Assembly: GCF_947623445.1 (NCBI RefSeq)
Contig: NC_135240.1
Span: forward strand, 4,402,001 to 4,466,000
Source: Clavelina lepadiformis
Lineage: Eukaryota > Chordata > Ascidiacea > Aplousobranchia > Clavelinidae
Direction: 5' to 3'
Length of the DNA stretch: 64,000 nucleotides
This document shows positions 1 to 12,408 of the stretch, in pieces; the first letter of the stretch is position 1; every line of letters begins with the position of its first letter. The notes under the pieces were generated by a model, which worked only from the letters and a program-made list of their open reading frames with translations, ran no database searches and was not told where the DNA came from. Made by a program: the position numbers and the translations under genes.

Positions 1-2157
1 CCAGCACCAGCTCCACCAGATGCAGGACGCCATGCACAGGATGCGGGTACGTCACTTCCGGGGCTTCCAACTCATTTCTCTGACGTTTCTCAATAAATAA
101 TCTTGCAGAGCGAGATGGAAACACTGCGTCAGGAGAACGAGAGGTTAAGCAGATTGGGACTTTCCCCACACAACCGTGACGTCAGCTCGCCGAACAACCA
201 CAACTTCATCCCCAGATATCGTGGTGTGTGACGTCACTTTGTTCAAATAGCTTTCAACAAAAAACTTTGATGCTTGTTCTATAATTAATTCATGACGTCA
301 TCACTGCTTTTTAGATCCAACAATGGTTAATGGTGACGTTAGAATGAAGGTAACGGTCGAATACCCGCAGCACGTGATCCACAATGACACGGATGAGCGA
401 TCAGACAATCAGACGACCTTGGGCTTTTGTCTTGTGGCTCGGCCAATCACCTGGCAGCAATTGGACAAGAAAATTCAAACTCTATTCGAGGTTGGCACCG
501 GCCTGCCATCTAGCGGTTGTAAAGATCATGACGTAGGAATATTCCGAGTTTGGCGGTTTTGTTAAAACCATTTTCCTTCTTTAGACTTTCTGTCAGAGGA
601 TAGACCCGACGTCTGGCCTGGGACTTTGTTCTGCCGCCATCACGTCGTATAAAATCGGGGAGGCAGTCAGGCATGTCGGAGGGGAAGCCCCGGAACTGCT
701 TCCGTGCGGATATATCATTGGGAACGTCGACACCATCGTGGTGAGACTGCGCGGTGAGTGTGCGCCGAGTGCTTGATATCTCGCTGTGATAGTGTCAGGT
801 GGCGCTAGTCAAGCGTGGGAATATACCTGAACCAGGAAGTTGCCTATTTAGACGGAAGTGAGGGCTCGCTGGAGTCCCTGGCGCTGGAGTTGCTGATAGA
901 CCATGAGACGATGAAGCGATATGCGCAGCTGGTGCTCGATCACGGCCGCGTCATGCTCTGTGGCCCGGCAGGCACTGGCAAGTCGAGCCTGGCCAACAGA
1001 CTGGCCGAGCACGTGGTGCGGAGGATCCCGAAGGCGTCAGGTCGAGGCGCAATTGTCAGACTCGACCTCAAGCATCGAAGCGAGAACGTAAGTTCTTATC
1101 TTTTGGTGGAAGTTTAGTGCATCATCAGTGAAAGGCTCCCCCTTGTGTCCAGGATGTTGCTGAGTATCTTCATCAGTTGTCGGAGGACTGCAGCAAGCCT
1201 GAGAGCTGCGGGAGAGAGATCCCTGTCATTCTTGTCCTGGATGACGTCCACAGATCCTCCAGGCTCCGTGAAGCGTTTCTTCCCCTTCTTACCACTGCCG
1301 CGCACTCCCAGCTTCCCTACCTGATAGGTGAGTCCTTTCGTGATGACAGCATCCGGTAAATTCATCTCACTTCCTCTCTCCTCCAGGAGTCGCTCAGCAG
1401 AACTGCGCATCCGGACTCGACCTTCATCAGGAGTTCCGCTGGATCCTCTGCTCCACGCACTCCCCTCCGGTCAGTACCTTCCTGGAGAGGTCCCTGAAGC
1501 GATACTTGCTATCATCCAGCAATCCCGATGACGTCATGAATCGCGTCGTCGAGTGGATTCCGCGATGTTGGCGGCATGTCAACAAATGCATCGAGACCCA
1601 CAACTCTGCTGATGTCACATTGGGTAGGTCACATATATCTAGAACTGAATGAATTTTTACTCCAATACGTCACAATGCATTAATTACGTCACAGGGCCAC
1701 GCATTTTCGCCAGTTGTCCCATGGACGTCACTTCCGCAAAGACATGGTTCACTGATTTGTGGAACTTCAGCGTCATTCCTTACATCATATCCGCTGTTAA
1801 ACAAGGAAGTAAAACCAACACCAACCAGTGGACTGACCCCACACAATGGGTTAAAGAAAGGTGAGATAGGTTCATGTCTTGTGACGTTGTAATGACGTTA
1901 TAAGTAACAATGAGTTTATTTGTAGTTGGCCGTGGCCAGATTCCTGTGAATTGCTCTCTATACGACCGGAAGATGTCGCCGTTGAATCGAAACAAAGTGA
2001 TGAGATCATCGCTCCCTCAGTGACGTCACAAGGAGGCGACCCACTGTTGAACATGTTGATGAAGTTGCAGGAGGCGGCCAGCAACTATGAGAGTGACGCA
2101 AGTCATGACGACACTTTCGAAAGATCTCTCGATCGCGCCTTGGGCGACCTTTCTTAG
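1..2157 (+). CDS. NAV: Neuron navigator (NAV1/2/3 family), C-terminal part incl. AAA domain; 5' end outside window
   Basis: Nine exons fit with continuous phase: 1-46, 109-223, 315-490, 585-753, 852-1087, 1153-1327, 1387-1623, 1695-1860, 1926-2157 (stop TAG), about 517 residues. The first two exons encode a Q/H/E-rich stretch that looks like coiled coil. Next comes the NAV-specific region (RPITWQQLDKKIQTLFE, then RIDPTSGLGL). Then an AAA-type NTPase module: Walker A GPAGTGKS, Walker B VILVLDDVH, and the NAV blocks DVTLG..SCPMDV and TWFTDLWNFSVIPYI. The tail GGDPLLNMLMKLQEAA is a NAV hallmark. Family knowledge: NAV proteins bind microtubule plus ends and act in neurite outgrowth and cell migration; the AAA domain is large and divergent. 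The donor at 491 (GTTGGC) is weak, but phase and homology support it. Vertebrates have three NAV paralogs; I cannot say more than NAV family for a single chordate gene. Confidence 0.93.
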
Positions 2158-2393
2158 TCCTCTTTTATATTTAACGCTTGACTGCTTTTTATCGCTGCAA
2201 GTGGCGTCACTTTGTTGAGAACCGAACAAGGAAATTTATTTTGTGATTTTTTATTTTGAATTTCTCTCCCAGTATTTGACAAGCAACATACAATGACGTC
2301 ACTTGCATCTACCAATCATCTTACGGCAATATCAAAAGTGCTGCCATTTTTATTTTTGTAATTATGCATGGGTGCCCTACTGGCACTGTGGGT

Positions 2394-2411
2394 AATAAAG
2401 TAGCGAATAAA
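2394..2411 (+). promoter_or_regulatory. Poly(A) signals of the NAV gene
   Basis: Two AATAAA hexamers lie at 2394-2399 and 2406-2411, about 240 bases after the NAV stop codon. The 2158-2693 stretch otherwise holds only NAV 3' UTR and a short convergent spacer to the sulfotransferase gene on the other strand. Confidence 0.6.
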
Positions 2412-2693
2412 AAGCAAGTTTATAAAGGCGAGAGTTATAAGTTAGGTCCCTCCCTTGGTAAAATTGATTACGCTGTAAGTGACACTCGGTGTCGCTGATG
2501 CAAATCATTAATAGCTGGCTTATGTTGATTTAACAAAATTTGCCGCCAAATATTTTAATTGAGACTTTCACACTGCATGTTTACTTCGCCTTCTGAGTAG
2601 TCACAATAATAACAAATTCTATCAGACCATCCTACACGTTATGATGGTAACAAAATTCAGCAGAGTCAAGCTGCTGGAGAAAGTTCCATCGGT

Positions 2694-4794
2694 TTATTTC
2701 CACTTGAACTTCCTCCCCAACATTTTAAACAAAGCTTCATTGTGACTTAGAAATAACCCCTGCAGTTTACTAGTGACATCTGGCGGTAGCGATTTATTAC
2801 CATTCCTTGTTCTTCGCTTGGCCGACGGCAGACAATCCAGTTTATTCTCATCTTTCCAGTTTTTATAACAAAAATATCCGCTATCCTCCTTTTTGACGTA
2901 ATCCTCCTTCAATAGAACCTTCGGAAGTTTGAGAAATTCCTGAACCTCCTCTATGACATTTCCCGGATCTTGCAACATCCGCTCGGAGTCTATGACCATC
3001 AAGTTGGTTTCATTGAAGTATTTAAACCATCTTTGCAGATGCAAGGCGTAGAATCCAGTTGTAATGATGTGACTCAAGTAATCCTTCCTCATCAGATCAA
3101 AGACTCTGTCTTCTTGCAAAAGAGCATTCTTCTGGTCAAAGTCTCCGATTGCTTGTTGGATCCGAGGCAAGTAATCATGGACATATTGGTCGACGCTCTT
3201 GTACTTGAACTGAACCCTATCTCGGTGTGTGATGTTGAACATGACCCACTGCAGAAAAAAAGTGTAACATTGCATTTTCAGCAGCACTGAAGTACCAAGC
3301 TCGTTCAAACCGAAACTTCACGTCATCAAGAATGTTAAAGCTTCCATCAATTTTGCACCATGCCATACTCCAATTTACCTCGTGAAAAAAATCGGAGAGG
3401 ACTCTATCGACGGGATCGCAGAGTAGGAGAAGAAGTTTTGCGTCCGGGACTAAATTTTTGATGTTGGCAGGAACAGCTCGATTGAAGTTGAAGTAGGCCG
3501 GGGTCTTCTCCATGGTGAAGGCGTTCTCCTCCACCTCTGGTACCCGATGCCTGAGAATAGAGGAGTGACAACATCAGCCGCAGCTTAAAAGCAACAACAA
3601 GCATATCCACGTTGTGACTTCATCAATAACTTGTTGGGAAGTTCTCACAAGAAATCACTCGCTCTTCCTCCTGCCCTGTTGAACATTCCGAGCTCCAGGG
3701 GCCGAGTTGTGCGGATCAAAGGATGGCGATAAAGATAATGCACCAGAGCGTGAGTGCCACATTTCTCAACTCCCACTCCAATAATCTTCGGAAGTTGTCT
3801 TAACTTTTTCTGTGCAAATTATTTTGCCTTGAATTGATAAATTGGAAGATATCATGTAAAAAGATGACCACTGGATGGTGTGTTGGAGTCGGATTGAACT
3901 CACTTTCAACGATTGATTAATTATTTTCACCGGAAACAAATCTTACTTTTCCTTGACATGATTGGATCAATTCTTCCCATAAGTCCTCTCTCCATCTGAG
4001 GCTATCGGAGTTTGAATTTTCCGGTGAGCGAAGCTCTAAAACATTCAACATTTTCCATGAATAACTGCCCGGGAATAACTCCGGGAACGAATACGTCAGC
4101 ACAAAACAACAACGAATTATCTTAAAAGATCGAAGTGGGTGGTTTCCCCTTATATTAATCTCCATTCAATGCTCACGAAGTGAAAAACTTTGCTTGGTTG
4201 GTCGAGCAACAGCGAAACCATGATACTGGAGCATTTGTGCTGCAGATTGTAATATAAAGAACGAGAAGCTTAAAGCGTTTCTACTATTTCGTCACAATAG
4301 CGAGATATTCGCGCATCGCGCATGTTATACATTTGCCAACGTGTCGATGACCTATTCAAGGGGCGTTAAACAGGAACCGATACTACAATAGCGACTGATC
4401 GCGCTTATTCTGTTGGACGGAAACACGTGATCGTCATCAGGAATGTTTGGCGAATCATTGTTGAAAAATTCTGAACCGTACGAGAATCTTTCCGTCGTCA
4501 ATTTAAATTTGTTCAAAACATGGTTTTAATGATACCGGGGCCGGTGAGCCACCATGCATTAGATTTTGTTGTTGCCGACATCCAGGAATGAAACTCACTT
4601 TGCTCCAGGTCGTGTTGAAGTTGATGTGATGCCTGCGACGTATCAAATGTTTCAGTCGCCATTCGCAGGATGACGACCGCCAGCGCTGATAATCCAAACC
4701 CGAACATGATTCTCCGCAACTTCCTCCACCTGCACGCCACCATCCTGACTTGTCGGGCACCGCCACAAAACACTGAAATTGACATTTTTGTCAC
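2694..4794 (-). CDS. Heparan-sulfate 3-O-sulfotransferase-like protein, copy A
   Basis: Five exons in phase on the minus strand: 4794-4599, 4035-3947, 3809-3649, 3550-3379, 3248-2694, giving 390 residues. Residues about 29-43 form a signal anchor (type II Golgi membrane topology). The PAPS 5'-phosphate loop is GVEKCGTHALV (about 108-118; the family norm is KGGTRAL). MEKTPAYFNF and PVDRVLSDFF follow the family pattern, as do the HLQRWFKYF block and the C-terminal GYFCYKNW segment. Family role: transfer of sulfate from PAPS to glucosamine 3-OH in heparan sulfate in the Golgi. Two oddities: the usual LRDP is LCDP here, so the arginine that contacts the PAP 3'-phosphate is replaced by cysteine, and the usual HFFD after the catalytic Glu is GMFN. 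Activity is therefore uncertain. The paralog is at 22367-23845. Start chosen as the first Met of the exon with the membrane anchor. Confidence 0.85.
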
Positions 4795-5285
4795 CGTAGG
4801 TTATAAGACACGCTGAAAATTCACGAACACAGATTACTGACTTTCATAAAAGCATTAGCAGAACACGTCACCACCGATGTATTTGACGTCATAGAATCTT
4901 TCGCGCGTTTAAGTTTTATCAAATTATTCGCACCTGAATGACCTGACCTTTTGAGTGTTACGTTTCCTCAATACTCTTAGATAGAGACATAGCTTGTATT
5001 AAAAACAGTTTTGTTCAGTCAACAAAAAGTTTTCTCAACTGACCTCACACTCAGAACCTCAGACGTAGAATGAACCAAGAACGACTCAGATGCCGGTGAA
5101 AAGACACAACCACAAAAGGCGCAATCGGCCGTAAGAGAAATATAACGTTCGCGATCCTGTCCGCTAGGTAGCGGCAGAACACCACGTCCATTTGCCAAAG
5201 GAGCGATTATTGTGTTTTTCTATTTTGGCAGTACTGTAGGACTGCGAGTCTGCGACGTACGTGTTTCAATTCAGTCGACTTTAAA

Positions 5286-5483
5286 ATGAAGAGACTCACA
5301 AACACTCTTTTGAGAGGTCTCTCCACGCCAAGTTCATCTGTGCTTCGGCACATGTTGTCTGTCAATAAAATAAAATCAAGTCAGCCTCAATCGTGGATCA
5401 GGAACAGACCAACATCATATATAGACTACAGCGTAATGTTTGTTAATTCGCTGCGCCCGACCTTTTTGTTCGCGTCACCCTAA
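5286..5483 (+). CDS. Possible small ORF or first exon, unrecognised
   Basis: A 65-codon ORF starts MKRLTNTLLRGLSTPSSSVL, a basic, hydroxyl-rich N-terminus like a mitochondrial presequence. It lies head to head with the sulfotransferase start (492 bases apart). A possible donor, AGC|GTAATG, falls at about codon 50, but I found no convincing downstream exon before the transposon at 6544. I do not recognise the protein. It may be a chance ORF, or the remains of a gene disrupted by the nearby insertions. Confidence 0.2.
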   Translation: MKRLTNTLLRGLSTPSSSVLRHMLSVNKIKSSQPQSWIRNRPTSYIDYSVMFVNSLRPTFLFASP

Positions 5484-6543
5484 ATTGCTTGCAATTTTTG
5501 TTTTTGCATTGTTTGTATAAACGAGCTGGTTACCAGCAGTCTAATGTGAAAAAATGTTTATTTTGGGGCTTTTAAAACAAAACAAACGTGATTAAAAGAT
5601 TACGCCGCGAATCTCTTGTTTGTCTGATTGGATATATGATGACGTATTCAATATGGCCGGAACAACCCAAGCTCTAATGACCACGAACTATAGTTGTGAC
5701 ACCATCTGAAATACAACAACAAATGGCCATTAACTTATAGTTATTATGTGACGTATACGTTATGACAAATAAATGATTCGGTGTTGTATTACTTATGTGA
5801 AGTATTACACAACAACCATATTCGCCATAAAGACCGTGTACACTGGCGGTTATTGTTACAATATGAGCGAGGACGATTGATGGTTGGTGACTTGTTTTGC
5901 TTCTGCTTCGATGGTATGAGTTCTCATTTCTCAAACGGCGTGATTATGCTGTTAATTGCTTAAATTCTGTCTATGCATATTAATAAATGATGAAGTTCCC
6001 ATTTTTATATATTGTCAGTCACAAAGGCTTTCACCTTTGGGCAAAGCTTACTGAATGTTACATTGCGCTTGGTAACAAGTAAAAAAGAAAATGTAAAAGA
6101 AAGATTGCAAATATTACCACAGTATATATGTGGCACACCAGTTCAAGCGATGTAATTCATCTGAATGTCATTAAGGAGAATTTAAGCTTGGTCAACAATT
6201 GAACCGCAAGATCCCCAAAGTAAAAGTCAGCATTTCCAAAACAACCCATGAGTCGTGACGTAACCGTCACAACGTATTCGTCACAATATTGCCATCGACG
6301 GTTGATCACGTGACCTTTAGTTGTTTTATATTGAGCAAAATTCGTGATCGCTTCCTCGATGCAAGTATCTGTTTGCACGTTCTTGCTAATCTTGCTGCCT
6401 TCAGTGCGTTGTCGTTGTTTTTCAGCTTTTGCGCGGTTGAAATCAACTGCAGCGTGAGACCAAATCCATGCAAGTTATTTCTTCCGAGCAGAATTTACAT
6501 TTGTTGAATCGCTTGCCCGCTTGACAAGGTTTAAACTTTAAAG
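5484..6543. other. Non-coding spacer before the hAT insertion
   Basis: AT-rich sequence with scattered short ORFs on both strands that show no family features and poor start contexts. It ends with the 8-base target site copy CTTTAAAG at 6536-6543. Confidence 0.5.
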
Positions 6544-6845
6544 CAGGGCTGCTCAACTATTTTTAGCAAAGGTCCATTTACAAAAGTTCAAAATTTGCTT
6601 AGGTCCGTTATAACTCTCTCAGTCATACAAATGTATTAAAATACGATATATAAAGTAATATAATTCTCTGGATGGATATTAATTTGATTTTAAAATCTCT
6701 GGATTTTTTTAACACAACACATGAAATACGGTATATACAAAATCTGGTAAAGCGGTATTAGCAAAAGCAATAAGCGAAATTTATTTATTGTTCTGTTAGT
6801 CACAGCTAGTGGGAGAATTGGTATTTCTTATTTCTTGTTAGTTCT

Positions 6846-7030
6846 TTAAATCTTGGTTCTAAAGTAGCGAGAGCGAGTCGAAGGCAGTGGTGAAAGGGTT
6901 TCATTGATCATGCAGATGCGAAATTTATTCTTTATGAAGTTCATGTTTGAAAACGCTGACTCGCAGCTGTGCATTGTGACGTCAACAAGGTATGGGATTG
7001 AGGTGGTGTGGATTTGTTTGTAGACTGGCC
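6846..7030 (-). pseudogene. hAT transposase C-terminal dimerisation fragment
   Basis: Read on the minus strand, an open stretch ends ...PYLVDVTMHSCESAFSNMNFIKNKFR, then MINE and a stop (TAA at 6848-6846). The CES-F-S-MNFIK-K-R pattern is the conserved end of the hAT C-terminal dimerisation domain, usually followed by R-L-x-xE/D-H-L. The reading frame becomes unrecognisable where the tandem array begins near 6991-7030, so the rest of the transposase is missing. It reads toward the left terminal repeat, as expected for a hAT gene ending near one TIR. Confidence 0.7.
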
Positions 7031-10000
7031 TGAGCCAAGTCTGACTGTTTGACTCCGCTAATGATTGTCTTTGACTTCGTTGCGTTTACTGTCTCTATAT
7101 TGCTTCTTAAATCAACACCAACTTCATAAGTTCAAATTTGTTATATTGTCCGAATAAGTTGTCACATCGAAACCAATTAATCACCATTCCACATTTTGAA
7201 TAGAACTGTCACTTGAATTCAATACTGAATAAGCCAAAACGTAAAACAGATCCAAAACTAAAAACCGTGAGAAGTACTAGCAAATCCTGAAGGGACAAGC
7301 CCTTGCAGAGCCTCGCCGGCCAGAGCATCCAGGGGGTAACGATTTGAACCAAGCTTAACGTTTTATATCATACACGTCAGCCAATCAGCTAACGCCATGT
7401 TAATTTTATCGTTGCTACGTGTATGTGTGTAATATCTATTATTCTATGAATCTGCGTCATCCAAACATTTCATCAAGTACTTTACAGTTCAAACTTTACG
7501 CCGTAAAACAACGCTACTTGAAACACTTCAACTACCGTCAGCACGCTACAAGCTTTGCACATTATTATCTGCCTGGAGAGAAATCAAAACTATGCAATGC
7601 CAATTTATATAACTAATTGCAATTTCTACATGATCCCCACAATAATTCCCCCCACTCAGAAAAGCTTCGAGGTAGGAATGTCGGTGTGGCAGCTTGCAAG
7701 ATTCTTGTTTTTCAGCTTGCAATGTGAATGCAGAATTTGTTTTCCCTCCAGTCAGAATTTTGATGCGGTCAACGAACGTACACAGATGGAAACATGCAAA
7801 ATAAAAAATAGCAGTAAACATTCTTCACTAATAGTATGTTATATATAAGGGTTTTTAATAGTTTCATATTTTTTTTATACGTTTTACCACAACCAAAGTA
7901 ACATAAAAGTATGGTAAATGTAGTCGCACACAAAACCTAACACAAACAGTTTGAATAAAATGATTGCCATTATAACTAATGCATTTCAATATTTTGACAC
8001 AATGATATCGGACAACGCGTTTGGTTTGCCGAACTTATATAGCAAGATAATGTAAGTATAAGGGTGGGTAAGGGTTAAGAGGATTTGCATAATGCAGGAG
8101 AAGAAAATAAAAGTTCGATCAGTCTGAGTAATAAGCGTAATATCGCGATTCGCCTCAATTCGTTTTCTGCTTGCATTTGTTGTATGCAAGTTATGCGGTA
8201 CCATTTGTGAATCGAGGTTATTACGGGATATAGTCACAAATCAACAGATTCTGACTTATACAGGCTAGCAGTTTGCAACCTGGTATGATGACAAACAAGG
8301 CAAAATAATCGTACGGCGTTTTTGTGAACGCTAGTACTTAATGTATGTCATTGATGAAAGCAATAAAGGTGGGATAATATAAAACGTAGCTAAAAGTGCT
8401 TAGCGTAAGAAAAGATTTAAAGAATGCTTTGTAGGTAGACAATGGGTGAAAGTGACCGTTGATAAGTATTTGGCTTAGTTAGCCTGTGTCCGTGCAATAA
8501 TATAAAATAAAAAAATCATCTACCACAAAACATGATATTGAAAAATAAGTATAGATAGAAGTCGACAGGGGGATAAGGAATACATTAACTTTTAATTCAA
8601 ATTGAATTTCTCCATTATGATTATGATGCGCGGTTTACGCAGAACAAATATAAGATATAACTACAGTATGAATTTATATGCGCGTTGTCCTTTGGGACAT
8701 AAATTTATGAGGTAAAATCAGAATAAGAAACGTATTTTACTATTTTTGTGATTAATAATCATGACATATGTGCGCTAGCTAATAACACCAATAACAAGCT
8801 ACGATTTATTCAGAAATGAGTAATGTACTTTACCGGCTAAGAATTAATCGGATGCAGAATCAAATGTAGAAGTGTCCACAACAGATTGATAACTTCGTTC
8901 TTCTTGATGATTTTTCTTCCATTTTTCTTGTGAGCGATGCTTGTCGCTGGTCTGTGATGTTTGCTGGATTTGGATAGTGTTGGCTAGCGTCGTCATCAGC
9001 GTAATCCACAATGCCAGTAGCATGATAGTCATTGTTCGTTAGCGAGATTTCTTTCAACTGGTTACTTCGAGAATTTCTGAAATGTCTGCCGCAATTCGCT
9101 CGCTAACAGACCGTTGAAAGCAGTTTGTCTCTCGATCCTAATCTGACTCCAATTTTCACCTTTCATAAATCGAATCTTTCAGAAGTGCATGTGTTCTTCT
9201 TCGTTTGCAGAAGAAAGACGGGGTTACCATTTATGGGATTTGGGTGGTGTAATGGTCTAGGGATGGCCTAAGCCAAATCTGACTGTTTGACTCCGCTAAT
9301 GATTGTCTTTGACTCCGTTGCGTTTACTGTCTCTATATTGCTTCTTAAATCAACACCAACTTCATAAGTTCAAATTTGTTATATTGTCCGAATAAGTTGT
9401 CACATCGAAACCAATTAATCACCATTCCACATTTTGAATAGAACTGTCACTTGAATTCAATACTGAATAAGCCAAAACGTAAAACAGATCCAAAACTAAA
9501 AACCGTGAGAAGTACTAGCAAATCCTGAAGGGACAAGCCCTTGCAGAGCCTCGCCGGCCAGAGCATCCAGGGGGTAACGATTTGAACCAAGCTTAACGTT
9601 TTATATCATACACGTCAGCCAATCAGCTAACGCCATGTTAATTTTATCGTTGCTACGTGTATGTGTGTAATATCTATTATTCTATGAATCTGCGTCATCC
9701 AAACATTTCATCAAGTACTTTACAGTTCAAACTTTACGCCGTAAAACAACGCTACTTGAAACACTTCAACTACCGTCAGCACGCTACAAGCTTTGCACAT
9801 TATTATCTGCCTGGAGAGAAATCAAAACTATGCAATGCCAATTTATATAACTAATTGCAATTTCTACATGATCCCCACAATAATTCCCCCCACTCAGAAA
9901 AGCTTCGAGGTAGGAATGTCGGTGTGGCAGCTTGCAAGATTCTTGTTTTTCAGCTTGCAATGTGAATGCAGAATTTGTTTTCCCTCCAGTCAGAATTTTG

Positions 10001-12118
10001 ATGCGGTCAACGAACGTACACAGATGGAAACATGCAAAATAAAAAATAGCAGTAAACATTCTTCACTAATAGTATGTTATATATAAGGGTTTTTAATAGT
10101 TTCATATTTTTTTTATACGTTTTACCACAACCAAAGTAACATAAAAGTATGGTAAATGTAGTCGCACACAAAACCTAACACAAACAGTTTGAATAAAATG
10201 ATTGCCATTATAACTAAATGCATTTCAATATTTTGACACAATGATATCGGACAACGCGTTTGGTTTGCCGAACTTATATAGCAAGATAATGTAAGTATAA
10301 GGGTGGGTAAGGGTTAAGAGGGTTTGCATAATGCAGGAGAAGAAAATAAAAGTTCGATCAGTCTGAGTAATAAGCGTAATATCGCGATTCGCCTCAATTC
10401 GTTTTCTGCTTGCATTTGTTGTATGCAAGTTATGCGGTACCATTTGTGAATCGAGGTTATTACGGGATATAGTCACAAATCAACAGATTCTGACTTATAC
10501 AGGCTAGCAGTTTGCAACCTGGTATGATGACAAACAAGGCAAAATAATCGTACGGCGTTTTTGTGAACGCTAGTACTTAATGTATGTCATTGATGAAAGC
10601 AATAAAGGTGGGATAATATAAAACGTAGCTAAAAGTGCTTAGCGTAAGAAAAGATTTAAAGAATGCTTTGTAGGTAGACAATGGGTGAAAGTGACCGTTG
10701 ATAAGTATTTGGCTTAGTTAGCCTGTGTCCGTGCAATAATATAAAATAAAAAAATCATCTACCACAAAACATGATATTGAAAAATAAGTATAGATAGAAG
10801 TCGACAGGGGGATAAGGAATACATTAACTTTTAATTCAAATTGAATTTCTCCATTATGATTATGATGCGCGGTTTACGCAGAACAAATATAAGATATAAC
10901 TACAGTATGAATTTATATGCGCGTTGTCCTTTGGGACATAAATTTATGAGGTAAAATCAGAATAAGAAACGTATTTTACTATTTTTGTGATTAATAATCA
11001 TGACATATGTGCGCTAGCTAATAACACCAATAACAAGCTACGATTTATTCAGAAATGAGTAATGTACTTTACCGGCTAAGAATTAATCGGATGCAGAATC
11101 AAATGTAGAAGTGTCCACAACAGATTGATAACTTCGTTCTTCTTGATGATTTTTCTTCCATTTTTCTTGTGAGCGATGCTTGTCGCTGGTCTGTGATGTT
11201 TGCTGGATTTGGATAGTGTTGGCTAGCGTCGTCATCAGCGTAATCCACAATGCCAGTAGCATGATAGTCATTGTTCGTTAGCGAGATTTCTTTCAACTGG
11301 TTACTTCGAGAATTTCTGAAATGTCTGCCGCAATTCGCTCGCTAACAGACCGTTGAAAGCAGTTTGTCTCTCGATCCTAATCTGACTCCAATTTTCACCT
11401 TTCATAAATCGAATCTTTCAGAAGTGCATGTGTTCTTCTTCGTTTGCAGAAGAAAGACGGGGTTACCATTTATGGGATTTGGGTGGTGTAATGGTCTAGG
11501 GATGGCCTAAGCCAAATCTGACTGTTTGACTCCGCTAATGATTGTCTTTGACTCCGTTGCGTTTACTGTCTCTATATTGCTTCTTAAATCAACACCAACT
11601 TCATAAGTTCAAATTTGTTATATTGTCCGAATAAGTTGTCACATCGAAACCAATTAATCACCATTCCACATTTTGAATAGAACTGTCACTTGAATTCAAT
11701 ACTGAATAAGCCAAAACGTAAAACAGATCCAAAACTAAAAACCGTGAGAAGTACTAGCAAATCCTGAAGGGACAAGCCCTTGCAGAGCCTCGCCGGCCAG
11801 AGCATCCAGGGGGTAACGATTTGAACCAAGCTTAACGTTTTATATCATACACGTCAGCCAATCAGCTAACGCCATGTTAATTTTATCGTTGCTACGTGTA
11901 TGTGTGTAATATCTATTATTCTATGAATCTGCGTCATCCAAACATTTCATCAAGTACTTTACAGTTCAAACTTTACGCCGTAAAACAACGCTACTTGAAA
12001 CACTTCAACTACCGTCAGCACGCTACAAGCTTTGCACATTATTATCTGCCTGGAGAGAAATCAAAACTATGCAATGCCAATTTATATAACTAATTGCAAT
12101 TTCTACATGATCCCCACA
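6991..12118. repeat. Tandem array of a 2.24-kb unit (2 full copies plus one truncated)
   Basis: Unit 1 is 6991-9231, unit 2 is 9232-11470, and unit 3 starts at 11471 and breaks off at about 12118. Each starts near TATGGGATT. Apart from the first 50 bases, units 1 and 2 differ only at isolated positions (a one-base indel near 7980/10217 and a G/A near 8082/10321), so the amplification is very recent. A diverged single relative lies at about 25830-26590. Each full unit carries the same short ORFs; one on the minus strand (8844-9032, 11083-11271) starts like a signal peptide, MTIMLLALWITLMTTLANT, and continues into a charged Q/K/E-rich region. No known protein is recognised and coding status is doubtful. 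Confidence 0.9.
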
Positions 12119-12408
12119 AAGGCTTGTTTGAAATTGTGCTATTGTCTGCTGTTTTTTTGTTTTTGCAAATCAACGATAATGGATTTGGTTTTGTTAAAAA
12201 AACTCGTGTCCTTTATGAAGTCACAACTATCATTGTGACTGCATTGATTGCCCCGATTGACAAACGACCTATTAACAAAAACCGCTAGAAGACTAGTTTG
12301 AGCTACCACTTACATACTCGCTCATTAATTGAATAAGCAGGAATAACAAAACTAATGATGAACGATTTCATTTGCGTAAATATTGAGACAGATAAGGTCC
12401 GGATTTAA

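Noticed and set aside
1114-1410. 98-codon minus ORF opposite NAV
   Set aside because: Antisense shadow of NAV exons; the plus strand carries the Walker B exon in phase.
2970-3290. 106-codon plus ORF in the sulfotransferase region
   Set aside because: Antisense to the last exon of copy A; the same shadow appears opposite copy B at 22643-22927.
6157-6507. Overlapping short ORFs on both strands
   Set aside because: No start context, splice signals or family features.
7546-7848. 91- and 97-codon ORFs in the tandem unit
   Set aside because: Overlap each other on opposite strands and recur only because the unit is a recent tandem copy; no sign of coding constraint.
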